The translations under genes and the position numbers were made by a program. A DNA stretch of 64,000 nt, from NCBI RefSeq assembly GCF_900660615.1, contig NZ_LR215023.1, positions 1,214,575 to 1,278,574 on the forward strand, read 5' to 3'. Of this stretch, positions 53,146-64,000 are shown piece by piece. The DNA is from Malacoplasma iowae (lineage in GTDB: Bacteria; Bacillota_I; Bacilli_A; Mycoplasmatales; Mycoplasmoidaceae). Below the pieces are notes generated by a model that saw only the letters and a list, made by a program, of their open reading frames with translations, was not told the origin of the DNA and made no database searches. Positions within the stretch are counted from its first letter, which is position 1; every line of letters begins with the position of its first letter.

Positions 53146-54240
53146 TTAAACATTAAACTTAAAGTTGCAGATATCGCCATCTTGCATAATATAATCTTTA
53201 CCAGCTAGTTTTAGTTTTCCAGCATCTTTAACAGCTTGTTCACTTTTTAAAGCCACTAAATCATCATATTTAATAATTTCAGCTTTTATAAATCCCCTTT
53301 GAAAATCAGTATGAATTATTCCTGCACATTCTGGTGCAAACATACCGTTAACAAAGGTTCAAGCTCTTACTTCTTTTTTTCCATAAGTAAAAAAAGTTGA
53401 AAGATTAAGCAATTTATATGAACTAAAAATTAGCTTATCAAGTCCTGATGAAGAAAGATTTAGTTCTTTAATAAATTCTTCTTTTGATGCTTCATCAAGT
53501 TGAGAAATTTCATATTCTATTTTCACAGAAAGAGCAATTATATTTTTTTCTCCAACAAGATTTTTTAAAGCTTGGTAATGTTTATTAGATTCATATGTTG
53601 TAATATCATTTTCATCTATATTAGCAACATATAACATTGGTTTTAAAGTAAGAAGGTTATAGCTTTTAATAATCAATTTTTCTTCTTCTGTTAAACCTAA
53701 TGTGTTGGCTAACTTATTATTAGTTAAATGATTAATTAATCTATCACAAATTTCTTTTTCTTTTATAGATTCTTTATTTCCAGATTGTGCTTTTTTAGCA
53801 ATTTTTTCAATTCTATTATTCAACACATCAAGATCAGCTAAAATCAATTCAAGGTTAATTACTTCTACATCTCTTATTGGATCAACTGAGTTGTGAACAT
53901 GTGTAATATCATCATTATCAAAACACCTTACAACATGACATATTGAATCCACTTCTCTAATGTTTTGTAAAAATTTATTACCCAATCCTTCACCTTTTGA
54001 TGCACCTTTAACAAGTCCTGCAATGTCTACAAACTTAAAAGTAGTATAAACAACACTATCTGGTTCTATCATTGATGTTAGAACCTTCATTCTTTTATCT
54101 GGTACATTAACTATCCCAACATTTGGTTCAATGGTTGCAAAAGGATAATTTGCAGCTTCAACCGTTGAGTTTGTAATTGCATTAAATAATGTTGATTTAC
54201 CAACATTAGGTAATCCAACAATACCTGTAGATAAGTTCAT
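53146..54240 (-). CDS. ychF: Ribosome-associated ATPase YchF (OLA1 family)
   Basis: 364 residues. G1 [18 protein letters not shown], switch region [15 protein letters not shown]3 [19 protein letters not shown]. The G4 motif is altered, as in the ATP-preferring YchF group ([10 protein letters not shown]). A C-terminal TGS domain is seen ([20 protein letters not shown], then [15 protein letters not shown]). TGA Trp joins the two parts near residue 294. ATG 54240 is at the canonical start. It binds ribosomes and may sense oxidative stress in relatives. Confidence 0.97.
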
Positions 54241-54297
54241 TAAATACCCCCAAAAAATGAAAAATGAATCTTTAAAAGACCCATCTTTAATATTAAA

Positions 54298-55182
54298 CTA
54301 AGCTTTTCCTAACGAACCAAAAAGAGTTAGTTTTTCAATTATTGTTTTCTTTATTGCTTCAGTACCTGGTTTTAATAACTTTCTAGGATCAAATCCTTTA
54401 GCTTTTGTATCAAGATCTTTTTTATCTTCAATGTATTTTCTAGTTGCTTCTGCAAAAGCTACTTGACACTCTGTATTAACATTAATTTTTGAAATACCTA
54501 AACTAATTGCTTTTTTAATTTGATCTTCTGGAATTCCAGTACCACCATGCAATACAAGTGGTTTGCTAACTTTTGAACTAATTTCTTTCAAAGTATCAAA
54601 ACTTAAACCTTTTCAATTTTCTGGATATAATCCATGGATATTACCAATACCTGCTGCTAACATTTGGATATCAAGTTCAGCAATTTTTTGACATTCTTCA
54701 GGATTTGCTACTTCACCAGCACCTATAACCCCATCTTCTTCTCCACCTATTGTACCAACTTCAGCTTCAACAGATGCTCCATATTTTTTAGCTAATTCAA
54801 TAATTTCTTTTGTTTTAGCTAAATTTTCTTCAAAAGGAAAATGTGATCCATCAAACATAACTGATGTAAATCCTGCTTTCAAAGCTTCCACTGCTCCTTC
54901 ATAGCTTCCATGATCTAAATGTAAAGCTACTGGAACTTTAATATCCATATATTCCATTAAGTTATTTGTCATATCAACAATGTTTTTAAAACCACATTGA
55001 TATTTTGCTGCACCTTCAGATACACCAACAATTATTGGTGAGTTTGTTGAATTAGCAGCATCTAATATTGCCTTTAATCATTCTAAGTTGTTTGTGTTGA
55101 TATGTGCAATTGCATATTTATTAGCTCTTGCTTTTTTTGTCATTTCAGTAACATTAACTAATCTTGATTTTGTTACAGACAT
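54298..55182 (-). CDS. fba: Fructose-bisphosphate aldolase, class II
   Basis: 294 residues. It splits fructose-1,6-bisphosphate in glycolysis. Zinc and substrate residues are visible: VPVALHLDHGSYEGAVEALK (Asp-His pair), SVMFDGSHFPFEEN, VEAEVGTIGGEEDG, GNIHGLYPE (His), PLVLHGGTGIPEDQI (His), and KINVNTECQVAFAEATRKYI. ATG 55182 follows TTAGGAGGTATTTACC. It has rpoE upstream and ychF downstream. It implies functional glycolysis beside arginine fermentation. Confidence 0.97.
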
Positions 55183-55198
55183 GGTAAATACCTCCTAA

Positions 55199-55762
55199 TT
55201 ACTCTAAATCATCATCAACTTCAACTTCGTCATCATCTAAAACAATTTCATCATCGTCATCGTCATCTACTGGTTCATCATCTGAACTTGAACCATCATC
55301 TCCATGACTAGAAATAACAGTTTTATCCATATCATCATCCTCTTCTATATCATCTGTTTGAATAGTAGGAGTTTTTCTTGGTGATGAAGTACCCTCTTCT
55401 TCTTCATCAATGATAAGATCAAGTTGTTCTTCTTTTTCTTCTTTTGAATGAAGTTCATGCTTTTCAGCATCTGACATATATTTATCTGCATCTTCTTCAT
55501 GGTATTCTTCTAAACCAAACATTGAAGAAGTAATCTTATTAATTTCAGCATTTGTGTAATTTTCTCTTAGAGATCATTTTTGTTTACCAAGTGATATAAA
55601 TCTTATATCTTGTAGTATTTCAATATATAAATCAATAGCCTCATTTTTAATTAATGGGTTTGATTTTAATAAAAGTTCATATAACTCTTTAAAAGTAAAT
55701 GGAGATTCTCCAAAATTTTTCTTAGCACAATCATATGCTGTATCAATTAAATGTCTTTCCAT
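55199..55762 (-). CDS. rpoE: RNA polymerase delta subunit
   Basis: 187 residues. The N-terminal ~80 form the HARE-HTH domain (RHLIDTAYDCAKKNFGESPF to FISLGKQKWSLRENY). The rest is extremely acidic (runs of Asp and Glu), as in Firmicutes delta, which promotes RNA polymerase recycling and nucleic-acid release. ATG 55762 is followed at the other end by fba 17 bases on. Trp in GKQKWSL is from TGA. Confidence 0.93.
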
Positions 55763-55803
55763 ATGTTCCCCTCAAACATTAATATTTTATATTATTTAGT
55801 TCA

Positions 55804-57018
55804 TTAATTTATAAGATTTGTATTAACTAAAATAAATTTATTATCTATATCATCATTTCAAGAAAAAGCATTAAATTTATCATTATTGAATTTATACAAT
55901 TTATTTGTTTTAGCATTAATAATATTTATGATGTTTTTATCACCTGGATAATATATCATCTTTTCATTTCTATCAATAACTTTAAATAAATACTTTTTAT
56001 CAATATGTTTTATTTGATCTGATTTTCAGTTAACTTTATTTAGTATTTGATCACTATATGTAATTGAAATGACCCCTTTATGGTTTATAAATGTATTTAT
56101 TAAACCATTTAAAATTTTATCTCCAATGATTCTTAGAGAATCAATAAATGCCAGAAAGTTTCAATCAGTATACTTAATGTATTTTTCTAATTCTAATTGT
56201 CCTTCATTAAAAACAAGATTTCCATACAATTCAAAGTAATTAATATTATTTTTGTGAATTTCAAATTGAGATTTTAAATCTTTTAATCTTAGTAAAATTA
56301 GTTCTAAAACTCATTCATAAATATATGTGTTTTTATTACTAAAAATGTCTTTATGCATGTAATATCTTGATAACAAAAAGCTTTCTATTACATTTATTGA
56401 TTTATCTGAAAAATATATATCATTATCAATTAAAAATGATCTTTCAATTAAAAAATCAACATCAATAGTACCATAATGAGTTCCTAAGAAATATGAGTCT
56501 CTTAACATGTAGTCAATTCTATCAACATCAAGATTTGAAGAAATAAGTTTTGAAATTCATTCATACTTTGAATTTCCCTCATAAACATCAATTAAATCCA
56601 TTGGTTTAATTTCGTTTTTAACCAAAACTCTATATATGTTTCCATAGGGATTAAGAATCATTTTTTTTGTTACATCTTCATGGTTTATCTTGCTTATTTT
56701 TTCAAAAACATGAGAAAATGGTCCATGGCCTATATCGTGTAACAGTGCTGAAGCTAAAAATAATTTTCTTTGGTATAAAGAAATTTTGTCTTCAAAAAAA
56801 TCTGCAAACTTTTTAGCAACTTGAAAAGTTCCTAATGAATGCATAAGTCTATTATGACTTGCAGATGGGAATATTTTATAACTTACTCCTAATTGATATA
56901 TACCCTCAAGTCTTATAACTTCTTCGCATTCTAAAAGTTCTAATATTCATTTGTCCTTTTTGAAGTCAATTTCTTTATGAACTGGGTCTTTTATATAGTA
57001 ATCTTTTTTAATATCCAT
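55804..57018 (-). CDS. HD-domain nucleotide phosphohydrolase (dGTPase-like)
   Basis: 404 residues. HD motif residues: SASHNRLMHSLGTFQVA (first His), LASALLHDIGHGPFSH (HD pair), and NLDVDRIDYMLRDSYFLGTH (the later Asp). This profile is the dGTPase/SAMHD1-like family, which hydrolyses dNTPs or related nucleotides. The C-terminal half is unlike known domains. ATG 57018 lies nine bases after the gltX stop; a hydrolase of this type beside rpoE and gltX recurs in mycoplasmas. The substrate is unknown. Confidence 0.85.
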
Positions 57019-57027
57019 TGTATAACC

Positions 57028-58503
57028 TTATTTTTTCTTGTTTAAATTGTTGTAAATTTTATTTACATTTAATAAAACTTTATCTTTTCCTAAAATGAAA
57101 AGTACTTTAGCTAATTCAGGACCATGTTCACTATGTGTTGATAATAGTCTAATAGGCATGAACAAATTTTTACCGCTTCTGTTTGTTTCTTCTTTGATTT
57201 GTTTAATAATTTCATTTATTGAATCTACTGATCATTCAACTGATTCTTTAATTTTGTTTTTGTATATTTCAATGAATTCTTTAATTCCTTCTTCTTTAAA
57301 AATAGGAGATTTTATAATTGGATTAATATCTTTTTCTTGTAAGAAATTTTCATAGATTAAATCATTTAGTTGTTTTGCATAAGTAATTTGATTTTTAAAT
57401 AATAAGATAACTTCAGTTTTGTGTTTTTCAATTTCTTTTCATTCTATTTCTATGAATGGTGAAACAAAAGCAACAAAAGCACTATCTGATAATAATTTAA
57501 AATGTTCTGAAGATATTCATTCCATTTTTTTGAAATCAAACATTGTTGATGATTTGCTAACTTTATTAATATCAAAGTTTTTAATTGATGTTTGCATATC
57601 AAATATTTCTTTACCATCAGGTGCAGCCATTCCTAAAAGATACATAAAATTAACTATAGATTCAGGCAAAAATCCCATATTTTTATAATCTTCTATAAAT
57701 TGCTTAAGTTCTATATTTCTTTTAGATAATTTTTTTCCAGTGTCATCAACAATAACTGATAAATGACCATATTGTATTTCACTTTCAAAACCTAAAGCTC
57801 TTTTAATTGCTAATTGGTAGGGAGTGTTTGATATGTGTTCTTCCCCTCTAATAACATGAGATATTTTCATATCATAATCATCAACAACAACAGCAAAGTT
57901 ATACATTGGAATGTTATTAGATTTTAATATTACAGGGTCTGTCAGAGCGCTTGCTGGAACAGATATTTCACCTCTTACAATATCGTTTCATACAAACAAA
58001 TCATTTGCATCAATATTAAGTCTTATAGAATATGGAACATTATTTTTTAAGTTTGTTTGAATTTCTTCTTCAGTTAATTTCAAACATGTTTTGTTGTACT
58101 TTGGTGTTTGTTTTTTATCTAAAGCTTTTTTTCTATCTTCCTCTAATTTTTCTGGTGTACAAAAACATCTATATGCTTTTTTTTCTTTTAATAATTTATT
58201 AGCTAATTCTTGATATCTTTTTAATTTTTCAGTTTGAATATATGGTCCATAATTACCTGGATTTAATAATGATTCATCTGGAAAAATTCTTAGTCATTTT
58301 AAATTGTTTAATTGAGACTCTGCTCCACCTTCAACATTTCTATCAATGTCAGTATCTTCAATTCTTACAATAAAATCACCATTGTTTTTTTTAGCAAATA
58401 AATAATTAAATAAAGCTGTTCTAGCTCCACCTATATGGAATAATCCAGTTGGTGATGGGGCATATCTTGTTCGCACAATCTTATTGGGACTATTATTATT
58501 CAT
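57028..58503 (-). CDS. gltX: Glutamyl-tRNA synthetase
   Basis: 491 residues, the usual length. Class I synthetase marks: [20 protein letters not shown] (HIGH-type motif, here HIGG), [12 protein letters not shown], and the KMSKS-type [17 protein letters not shown]. In mollicutes without GlnRS it usually also charges tRNA-Gln for the amidotransferase route. ATG 58503 follows TTCGGAGGTTTTATAAAT and lies two bases after the ispE stop. Several TGA Trp codons are present. Confidence 0.97.
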
Positions 58504-58505
58504 AT

Positions 58506-59288
58506 TTATAAAACCTCCGAAATTTTGAAAAATGTTCCCCCAGAACCAGAGAGTAAATAATTTTGGTCCTCTTTATTGATTCTATTATAAATTTCACTTA
58601 TAGATGGATATGTATTTAAACAAGCTACAAGTAAATTATTCACCAATAAATTATATTGTTTCTTTTTAATTTTAGTTAGTTCTTTTTTAATACTAGACTT
58701 TTTTAAATTCTTTAGATTTAGTGTATCAAATGTTTTGAATACATTACTTGTTTCACAATTTATTTTAGTTAGTAAAATATCAAACTTTAATTCATTTTTA
58801 AATTTGTGTTTTTTTACTTTTTTACCAAAGTTTTTAACTATTGCATAATCATAGTCATAAAGAAAGAAAATCATATCTGAACTAATGTTATGAAGAATAT
58901 CAATTAGTTTTTTATTTGGTTTAAATTTTTTATTTGTTTTTACTAACGCTTTAACTATTGATGCTGCGTTTGAACTTCCACCGCCCAAACCAGAAGACAC
59001 TGGAATGTTTTTATTTACTATAATTTTGTAATGATCTTTTATATAATTATTTTCTCTTAATATTTTTAATGTTTTAGTTATTAAACAATCTTTTATAGTG
59101 ATTTGTTTTTTTTCTCAATAATAAATTACTTCATCTATGTTTTTATTTGTATGCTCAATTATTATTTCATCAAACAAATCTTTATGAAGAGCAAAACAAC
59201 TTTTTATATCATGTAATTTGTTTTTTTTATTAAGTGGTTTAACTAATAAAAATAAATTAACCTTAGCGTAACTTCTAATATTCATCAT
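58506..59288 (-). CDS. ispE: 4-diphosphocytidyl-2-C-methyl-D-erythritol kinase
   Basis: 260 residues, a GHMP kinase of the MEP isoprenoid pathway. The ATP loop [20 protein letters not shown] is plain. The N-terminal [11 protein letters not shown] (substrate Lys) and the C-terminal [13 protein letters not shown] are also family blocks. The ATG follows the rsmA stop immediately (TAA then ATG), the normal rsmA-ispE coupling of Firmicutes. It is somewhat short and Lys-rich compared with relatives but complete. Confidence 0.93.
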
Positions 59289-60101
59289 TTACATCAACTC
59301 CTCATATAATGAAAGAATTTGTTGTGGAGAAAGTTGTTCTGCCCTTACATCATCCTGAATATTACATTTTACATAAGCTTTGGTTAATTTATCTATTGAA
59401 TAATTTTTCTTTAAGTTATTAGATATTTTTTTTCTTTTTTCACTAAATAATAATTTTAAAAACTTTTCTATTGACTCAATATCAATAGAAGTTTTTTTTG
59501 GTGTTATTTGAATAACTGTTGAATATACATTTGGTTCTGGATAAAAAACAGTTGGTGGAACATCAAATAATTTTTTAACATCTGCTAATAAGTTAATTAA
59601 AACTGTATAACCATTATATTTTTTACTATTAGGTTTAGATATTATTCTATTTGCCATTTCAGTTTGAACCATTAAAAACATATCATCAACATTTTTAGAT
59701 TTTATAAGGTTAATTATTACTTGTGAAGATATACTATATGGAAGATTAGATATAACCTTTTTTGATGTTCCATCTTTTTGATTTAATAAGTTGTTGATAT
59801 CAACTTTTAAAATATCTGAATTTATTAATTCTATACTTGAACCATTGAATTTATTTAACAAAAATTCAAATAATCTTTTATCAAATTCAATAATTGTAAA
59901 GTTTTTTGTTTTAGAAATAATGTAGTCACTTATTGCTCCAAAACCTGCACCAATTTCTAAAACAAAATCACTTTCTTTTATGTTTGCTGCATCTACAATT
60001 CTTTTTTTATAATCATCAGATAATAAAAAATTTTGACCCATCTTTTTAGATGGATAAAAATTTTTTTCATTCATAAATTTTATAATTTGTTTTTTATTCA
60101 T
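59289..60101 (-). CDS. rsmA: 16S rRNA dimethyladenosine transferase
   Basis: 270 residues. It dimethylates two adenines near the 3' end of 16S rRNA. SAM motif FVLEIGAGFGAISDYIISK, catalytic NLPYSISSQVIINLI, and PSKKMGQNFLLSD at the N-terminus. ATG 60101 is preferred over 60119 because the latter would overlap the yidC stop and adds residues unlike the family. The stop is fused to the ispE start. Confidence 0.96.
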   Translation of the reverse strand: MNKKQIIKFMNEKNFYPSKKMGQNFLLSDDYKKRIVDAANIKESDFVLEIGAGFGAISDYIISKTKNFTIIEFDKRLFEFLLNKFNGSSIELINSDILKVDINNLLNQKDGTSKKVISNLPYSISSQVIINLIKSKNVDDMFLMVQTEMANRIISKPNSKKYNGYTVLINLLADVKKLFDVPPTVFYPEPNVYSTVIQITPKKTSIDIESIEKFLKLLFSEKRKKISNNLKKNYSIDKLTKAYVKCNIQDDVRAEQLSPQQILSLYEELM

Positions 60102-60105
60102 ATTC

Positions 60106-61242
60106 TTAGTAAATACCAAGCGATCTTAGCTTGTCTTCAAGAGTTGTTCCTTTTTTACGTTTAGCCATAATTAATTTATGAATTATAAATGCTTGTAGAA
60201 TAGTAAATAATGAAGATAAGAATCAATATAAACCAACACCTGATGGAGATGAAACAACTACAAATATTAATACAACCATCATTATTGTTTGTATAGTTTT
60301 TGTTTTCTTAGCTTGTTTTTTAGCTGATTCACTTAATGGAACAGCATTTGTACTTCTTTTCTTAGCTAATCATTGTGGAATTTTTTGAGATATAACTTGT
60401 GCTGGAATTACTATCAACAAGAAGAAGATATAAACTCAACCACCATTAGATAAGTTTTGTAATATCTCATTTAATGGAGTATTACCTAGATATCATATTG
60501 TAAATAAACTTGTAGATTTAATTGGTCTTAAGATTGTAACAACTCTATATACAATCAAGAAAATTGGAAGTGTAACAAACACTTGTTCAAACATAGCAAA
60601 TGGTTTTATGTTGTATTTTTTATACAACTCATTCATTTCCATATGTTTCTTTTGTTTACCCTGGGTATCTCGGACATCTTTATATTTAGCATTTATTTCA
60701 GCTATTTTACCTTGGATCTCTGACATTCTTTCAGATTGGATTGTAGAACGTATAGAAATTAATAAGGTAATAGTTCTAATAAGGAATAATAAAACAAATA
60801 TAGCAAGTAATGTATTTAAACCACCTCATGCGTCTCTAAGTGGATACATAATTTCTAAAACTAGTGCAGCACCAGGATAGACAAATAAAGCAAAGAATGG
60901 TCCATACATAAATCCTCAATTTTGAATTGAGAAGGTGTAGTACTGGGCATCTCCATTAGCTGATAAGTCATATCTAAAGTCACCTGTAGTACCAAAGTTA
61001 TATCCAAATTCTAAACCTTGTCCAATTATTGTTTGTGTTCTTGTTTCTGATTCAAAACTTGTTTGAAAACATCCTCATAAACCCATAAGGAATAAAAACA
61101 TATAAATAAGAAGTTTAGTTCATTTGAATATTTGTTTAAATATTTTTTTTGTTAAATCTTTTTTTGCTTTATTTGGATCGTTTTGTTGATTTCAAAAAGG
61201 AGAAGCTACAAAACTATAAAGATTTGTATTTCTTTCAGACAT
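60106..61242 (-). CDS. yidC: Membrane protein insertase YidC
   Basis: 378 residues with five or six spans. It inserts proteins into the membrane with or without SecYEG. N-terminal span near residues 43-58, then an outside loop of about 60 residues, and the conserved core: a Lys/Arg-rich cytoplasmic helical hairpin ([20 protein letters not shown]) followed by the hydrophobic-slide region ([20 protein letters not shown]) and [16 protein letters not shown]. There is no signal-peptidase-II lipobox. ATG 61242 is 35 bases after rnpA, the standard rpmH-rnpA-yidC order. Confidence 0.95.
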
Positions 61243-61277
61243 TTTCTATACTCCTTTTTAAAACTACCTTTTATATT

Positions 61278-61616
61278 TTACCTTTTATTGTTCTTAATTT
61301 TATCAATTAATTTATTAAGAACTATTTTTTTACTTTCAAAACTTGCTTTAAAAAAATCAGGTTTTACAACTACTAATACATCTTTTTTTAAATTCAAAAA
61401 ATTTTCATTATATAGTATGTTCTTTATTTGTCTTTTTGCTTTGTTTCTTTGAACAGCAAGTTTTTGTACTTTTTTATTTATAGCTACACTAAGTCTTGAA
61501 TGATCTAATTTATTATTAGCAAAATAGACGATATAAAAAGAAGAATAAAATAATGATTTTTTAGCGAAAAGATTATCAAAATCTTTTCGTGACTTTAACA
61601 TATATTTACTCTTCAT
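61278..61616 (-). CDS. rnpA: Ribonuclease P protein component
   Basis: 112 residues, very basic. It helps RNase P RNA mature tRNA 5' ends. The RNR signature is seen as VQRNKAKRQIKNIL, preceded by LSVAINKKVQKLAVQR. The start block KYMLKSRKDFDNLFAKK is typical. It is located between rpmH and yidC, the classical order. Confidence 0.95.
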   Translation of the reverse strand: MKSKYMLKSRKDFDNLFAKKSLFYSSFYIVYFANNKLDHSRLSVAINKKVQKLAVQRNKAKRQIKNILYNENFLNLKKDVLVVVKPDFFKASFESKKIVLNKLIDKIKNNKR

Positions 61617-61624
61617 AATTTATA

Positions 61625-61774
61625 CTAAATTGTTTGATCAGAAACAGTTAAACTGTGTCTTCCTTTTTGTCTTCTTCTTCTAATAACATCTCTTCCTTCA
61701 GAAGTTTTACTTCTAGATAAGAATCCATGTGTTTTAGCTCTTCTACGTTTATTTCTTTGTAATGTTCTCTTCAT
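61625..61774 (-). CDS. rpmH: Ribosomal protein bL34
   Basis: 49 residues: [20 protein letters not shown] then [20 protein letters not shown], the bL34 pattern, with six extra C-terminal residues. ATG 61774 follows AAGAAAGGTATAAGTT. It is the first gene of the rpmH-rnpA-yidC-rsmA-ispE-gltX run. No dnaA gene or oriC lies next to it here, unlike in many bacteria. Confidence 0.95.
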   Translation of the reverse strand: MKRTLQRNKRRRAKTHGFLSRSKTSEGRDVIRRRRQKGRHSLTVSDQTI

Positions 61775-61880
61775 AACTTATACCTTTCTTACTATAAATG
61801 AAATGCTAATTGAAATAAAAAACATCTTTATAATGATATCATATTTTATATTTTAGGCATATATAATAACATATTTTGTT

Positions 61881-61914
61881 AAAAAAGAATAAGGCTTTTA
61901 CACCTTATTCTTAA
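61881..61914 (-). terminator. Terminator of the MFS transporter gene
   Basis: On the minus strand AAGAATAAGG pairs with CCTTATTCTT around eight bases, then TTTT. It lies 17 bases after the stop at 61929. Confidence 0.88.
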
Positions 61915-61928
61915 ACTTTAATGTAAGA

Positions 61929-63692
61929 TTATGCTTTTTTAATTAAAATATCTGGATTTCTAAAGTTTCAGCTAACAAAGTTTCAAGGTTTATTGAATTC
62001 TTTAAAGTTTCCGTCTTTATCTTTTACACCAGCTTCTGGTAATGAGAAGATGATTGGGAATACAGCTAATCATATAACAAAGAACATAACTATAACAAAG
62101 ATAGTTCCAGGTTGTTCTGCACCTTTTAAATATCCTGTACTTTGAAGAGTATCCATTGTTTGAGAAAGTGATAATTTATGTTGTTCCACCATATCCATCA
62201 TACTATTACCACCACCATTTGTTGTCCCATTCATTAATTCTTTTCCTTTAGTAACAGCACTTGAAACAATTTTGCTATTAACAGCACCTGAGTTACTTCC
62301 TGAACCTGTTCAGTAACTTAAAGCTAATGATAATGTTAATTCAACAATTGTATATCCAACATAACCAACACCTCAGATAATACCAGCAATTATACCTGCA
62401 TATGTTGGGTTAGATTTTCTGTGTTGTTGATATAAAGCTAATAGAACTGGTTGAACACCTCAAGAGAAAATACCACTCAAGAAAATGAAGATAAAGAAGA
62501 ATGATAAAGCAGCTTTGTTACCATATCCACCTAAATATCCACATAATAGTGAAATTAAACAGAATACAGCAGCTATTGCAAAAGAGAAGTTAATAAATGT
62601 TTTTCTTTTGTAAATAGTTTTGTTAAATGGAGAAATAACAAAGAAACCAATTAAGAAACTACCAACAAATAAACAAATGTATGTAGGTCAAATTCAATTA
62701 AATCCTGAACCAACAACTACACTAGTACTTGTTGATAAAGTAGCACCTGCCATACTTGTAGCAGTCTTATCATTTGCTAAATTTCATTCAACTAAGTAAT
62801 AAATGTTCATTGGTGAATTTTCAACAAAACTTCTCATTGAACCACTATTAATAAACACAACAATTACTAATCAAATAATGAAAATAGAAGACATTTTTCA
62901 TGTATAGCCATCTTTGAAAACTTGTCCAAATGTTGTTTCTGGAACAACTCCACTATTTTTCTTTTGTCTTGGAACAACTTCAACACCCATAATTACATAA
63001 ACAACTAACAATATAGCAATTAAACCAACAAAAACTGATAATATTGTTAATCAAATTTCAGGTTTTGAGTTAATAACAGAACCTAAACCAAAAACAAAGA
63101 ATATGTTTGCAAAGAAAGCCCCACCGTTAAATCCAATTTGATTTAAACTCATGAAAGTAGGTCTTTTTTCTACTGGCATTTTAGCAATTACTGAATTTGT
63201 ATAAGTGATTAATGTAGTACCACCTATTGCTAAGAATAATCTAAAAAATAAGAATAATCCAAAAGCTGTTCCATTTAAATTTGGAGTACCTGGTCATTTA
63301 ATACCAACAACTATTAAATATGGAAAAGCTAAAACCATTAAAGTTAAAACTATAGTTACAGCCCATTTATGACCGACTTTGGCCAGTAGTCAACCAGCCA
63401 AAATAGATCCAACACCACGCATTAACGTAATTGTTCAGTTAGGCATAGAGTTTAAAGCGACATCTGATGTTGTACCAATATTCGAATTGTAACCTGGTGC
63501 AAAGTTACCAATTGAATATCATTGAACAACAAATAAAAAATATCCCAATAAAATAATTCCTCACATGACAACCAATTTAGCATTACTAATAGGTTTGTCT
63601 TGAGTTTTATCTACACCCATTGTTTGAACAGAATTATCTGTTACTGGTGTTTGAACTGTCTTATTACAATCATTCATTGATAATGAAGACAT
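61929..63692 (-). CDS. Major facilitator superfamily transporter, 12 spans
   Basis: 587 residues. A Thr/Asn/Gln-rich cytoplasmic head of about 35 residues, then 12 hydrophobic segments in two sets of six. Between spans 2 and 3 lies LMRGVGSILAGWLLAKVGHK, the MFS G-x-L-a-D-r-x-G-r-k loop in altered form. RLFLAIGGTTLITYTNSVIA contains the span-4/5 pattern. There is a large outside loop between spans 7 and 8 and another (Ser/Gly/Asn-rich) between 11 and 12. The profile is like the sugar-phosphate/anion antiporters of mycoplasmas, but I could not assign a substrate. ATG 63692 follows TTTTAGGAGAAAAAAAGAGT. Confidence 0.82.
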
Positions 63693-64000
63693 ACTCTTTT
63701 TTTCTCCTAAAAATATTATGTAACAAAAATTTGCTACTACTTAATTTTATCAATAAAATATATTTCGGTTAATTTGTTTATTTTTTTAATATAAATATTT
63801 TTATCGTTAAAAAATTTACTGTTTTAATAATATTTTTTACATATAAACCAAATAAATAAAATTTCGTTTTTTAAAATGATTACTTTTAATAAATAAAAAT
63901 AATAGGAAATAAATAATAGAACAACAATATTAAAAATAGATAATTTTATTTATAATATGTGTTTTAAAATAAATAGTTGAAATTTAATACTAGGACTAAT
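63693..64000. other. AT-rich intergenic region with no gene seen
   Basis: About 300 bases upstream of the MFS gene. It probably contains that gene's promoter; I found no ORF with a ribosome site, no RNA gene and no clear repeat. The element may continue past the window edge. Confidence 0.5.

Noticed and set aside
61775..61930. Replication origin next to rpmH
   Set aside because: The interval is short, is taken by a terminator and promoter sequence, and has no DnaA-box cluster; dnaA is not adjacent.

Overview
The window reads as a mollicute chromosome of the Mycoplasma type. It is very AT-rich, and TGA is read as tryptophan in almost every gene: metK, kdpA, gltX, tdk, ychF, fba and many others are continuous only under genetic code 4. 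There is no cell-wall gene. The mix of an arginine deiminase operon, MEP-pathway isoprenoid genes (ispE, ispF), nucleoside scavenging and lipoprotein ABC importers fits the Malacoplasma (M. penetrans / M. iowae / M. muris) side of the pneumoniae group best. That placement is an inference from gene content, not a phylogeny.

Layout: 1-1200, a thiamine/TPP-binding lipoprotein gene under a TPP riboswitch with an attenuator. 1355-3654, metK and two small unknown genes. 3713-8371, a siderophore/cobalamin-type ABC importer (lipoprotein plus two FecCD permeases) whose first permease gene is split by an IS30-family element flanked by 76-bp direct repeats. 9006-10246, an OsmC gene with two unknown partners. 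10385-12073, an amino-acid permease. 12196-19226, a kdp operon (unknown 4-TM protein, kdpF, A, B, C, and a kdpD lacking its kinase half). 19453-22945, ribonucleotide reductase nrdB-nrdA, class Ia-like. 23140-24048, an unknown coiled-coil protein. 24245-30034, a Bmp/YufOPQ-type nucleoside importer. 30214-32490, a degenerate NagB-like domain fused to a long acidic region. 32685-33755, a DEDDh exonuclease. 33849-37057, arcA-arcB-arcC.

37150-41266 holds the most interesting unit: a CoA-transferase, a MaoC-type hydratase and a CitE-type lyase, in the combination known from the itaconate-degradation (ripABC: ict-ich-ccl) operons of Yersinia and Pseudomonas. They are co-transcribed with two YbhB-like PEBP genes and preceded by a possible 32-codon leader ORF and a hairpin that touches the Shine-Dalgarno site. 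The remainder is housekeeping: ftsH-hpt-ispF (41358-44929), a MacB/LolD-type ABC system with a 1388-aa permease (45081-50086), upp, a GMP-reductase-type gene, tdk, ychF, fba, rpoE, an HD hydrolase, gltX, ispE, rsmA, yidC, rnpA, rpmH (to 61774), and a 12-TM MFS transporter (61929-63692).

Functionally the genes describe a scavenger. It imports thiamine, nucleosides and amino acids, makes ATP by arginine fermentation (arcABC) and possibly from C5-dicarboxylyl-CoA cleavage to pyruvate and acetyl-CoA, and salvages bases and nucleosides (hpt, upp, tdk, guaC-type) for its own ribonucleotide reductase. I saw no tRNA, rRNA or CRISPR array.
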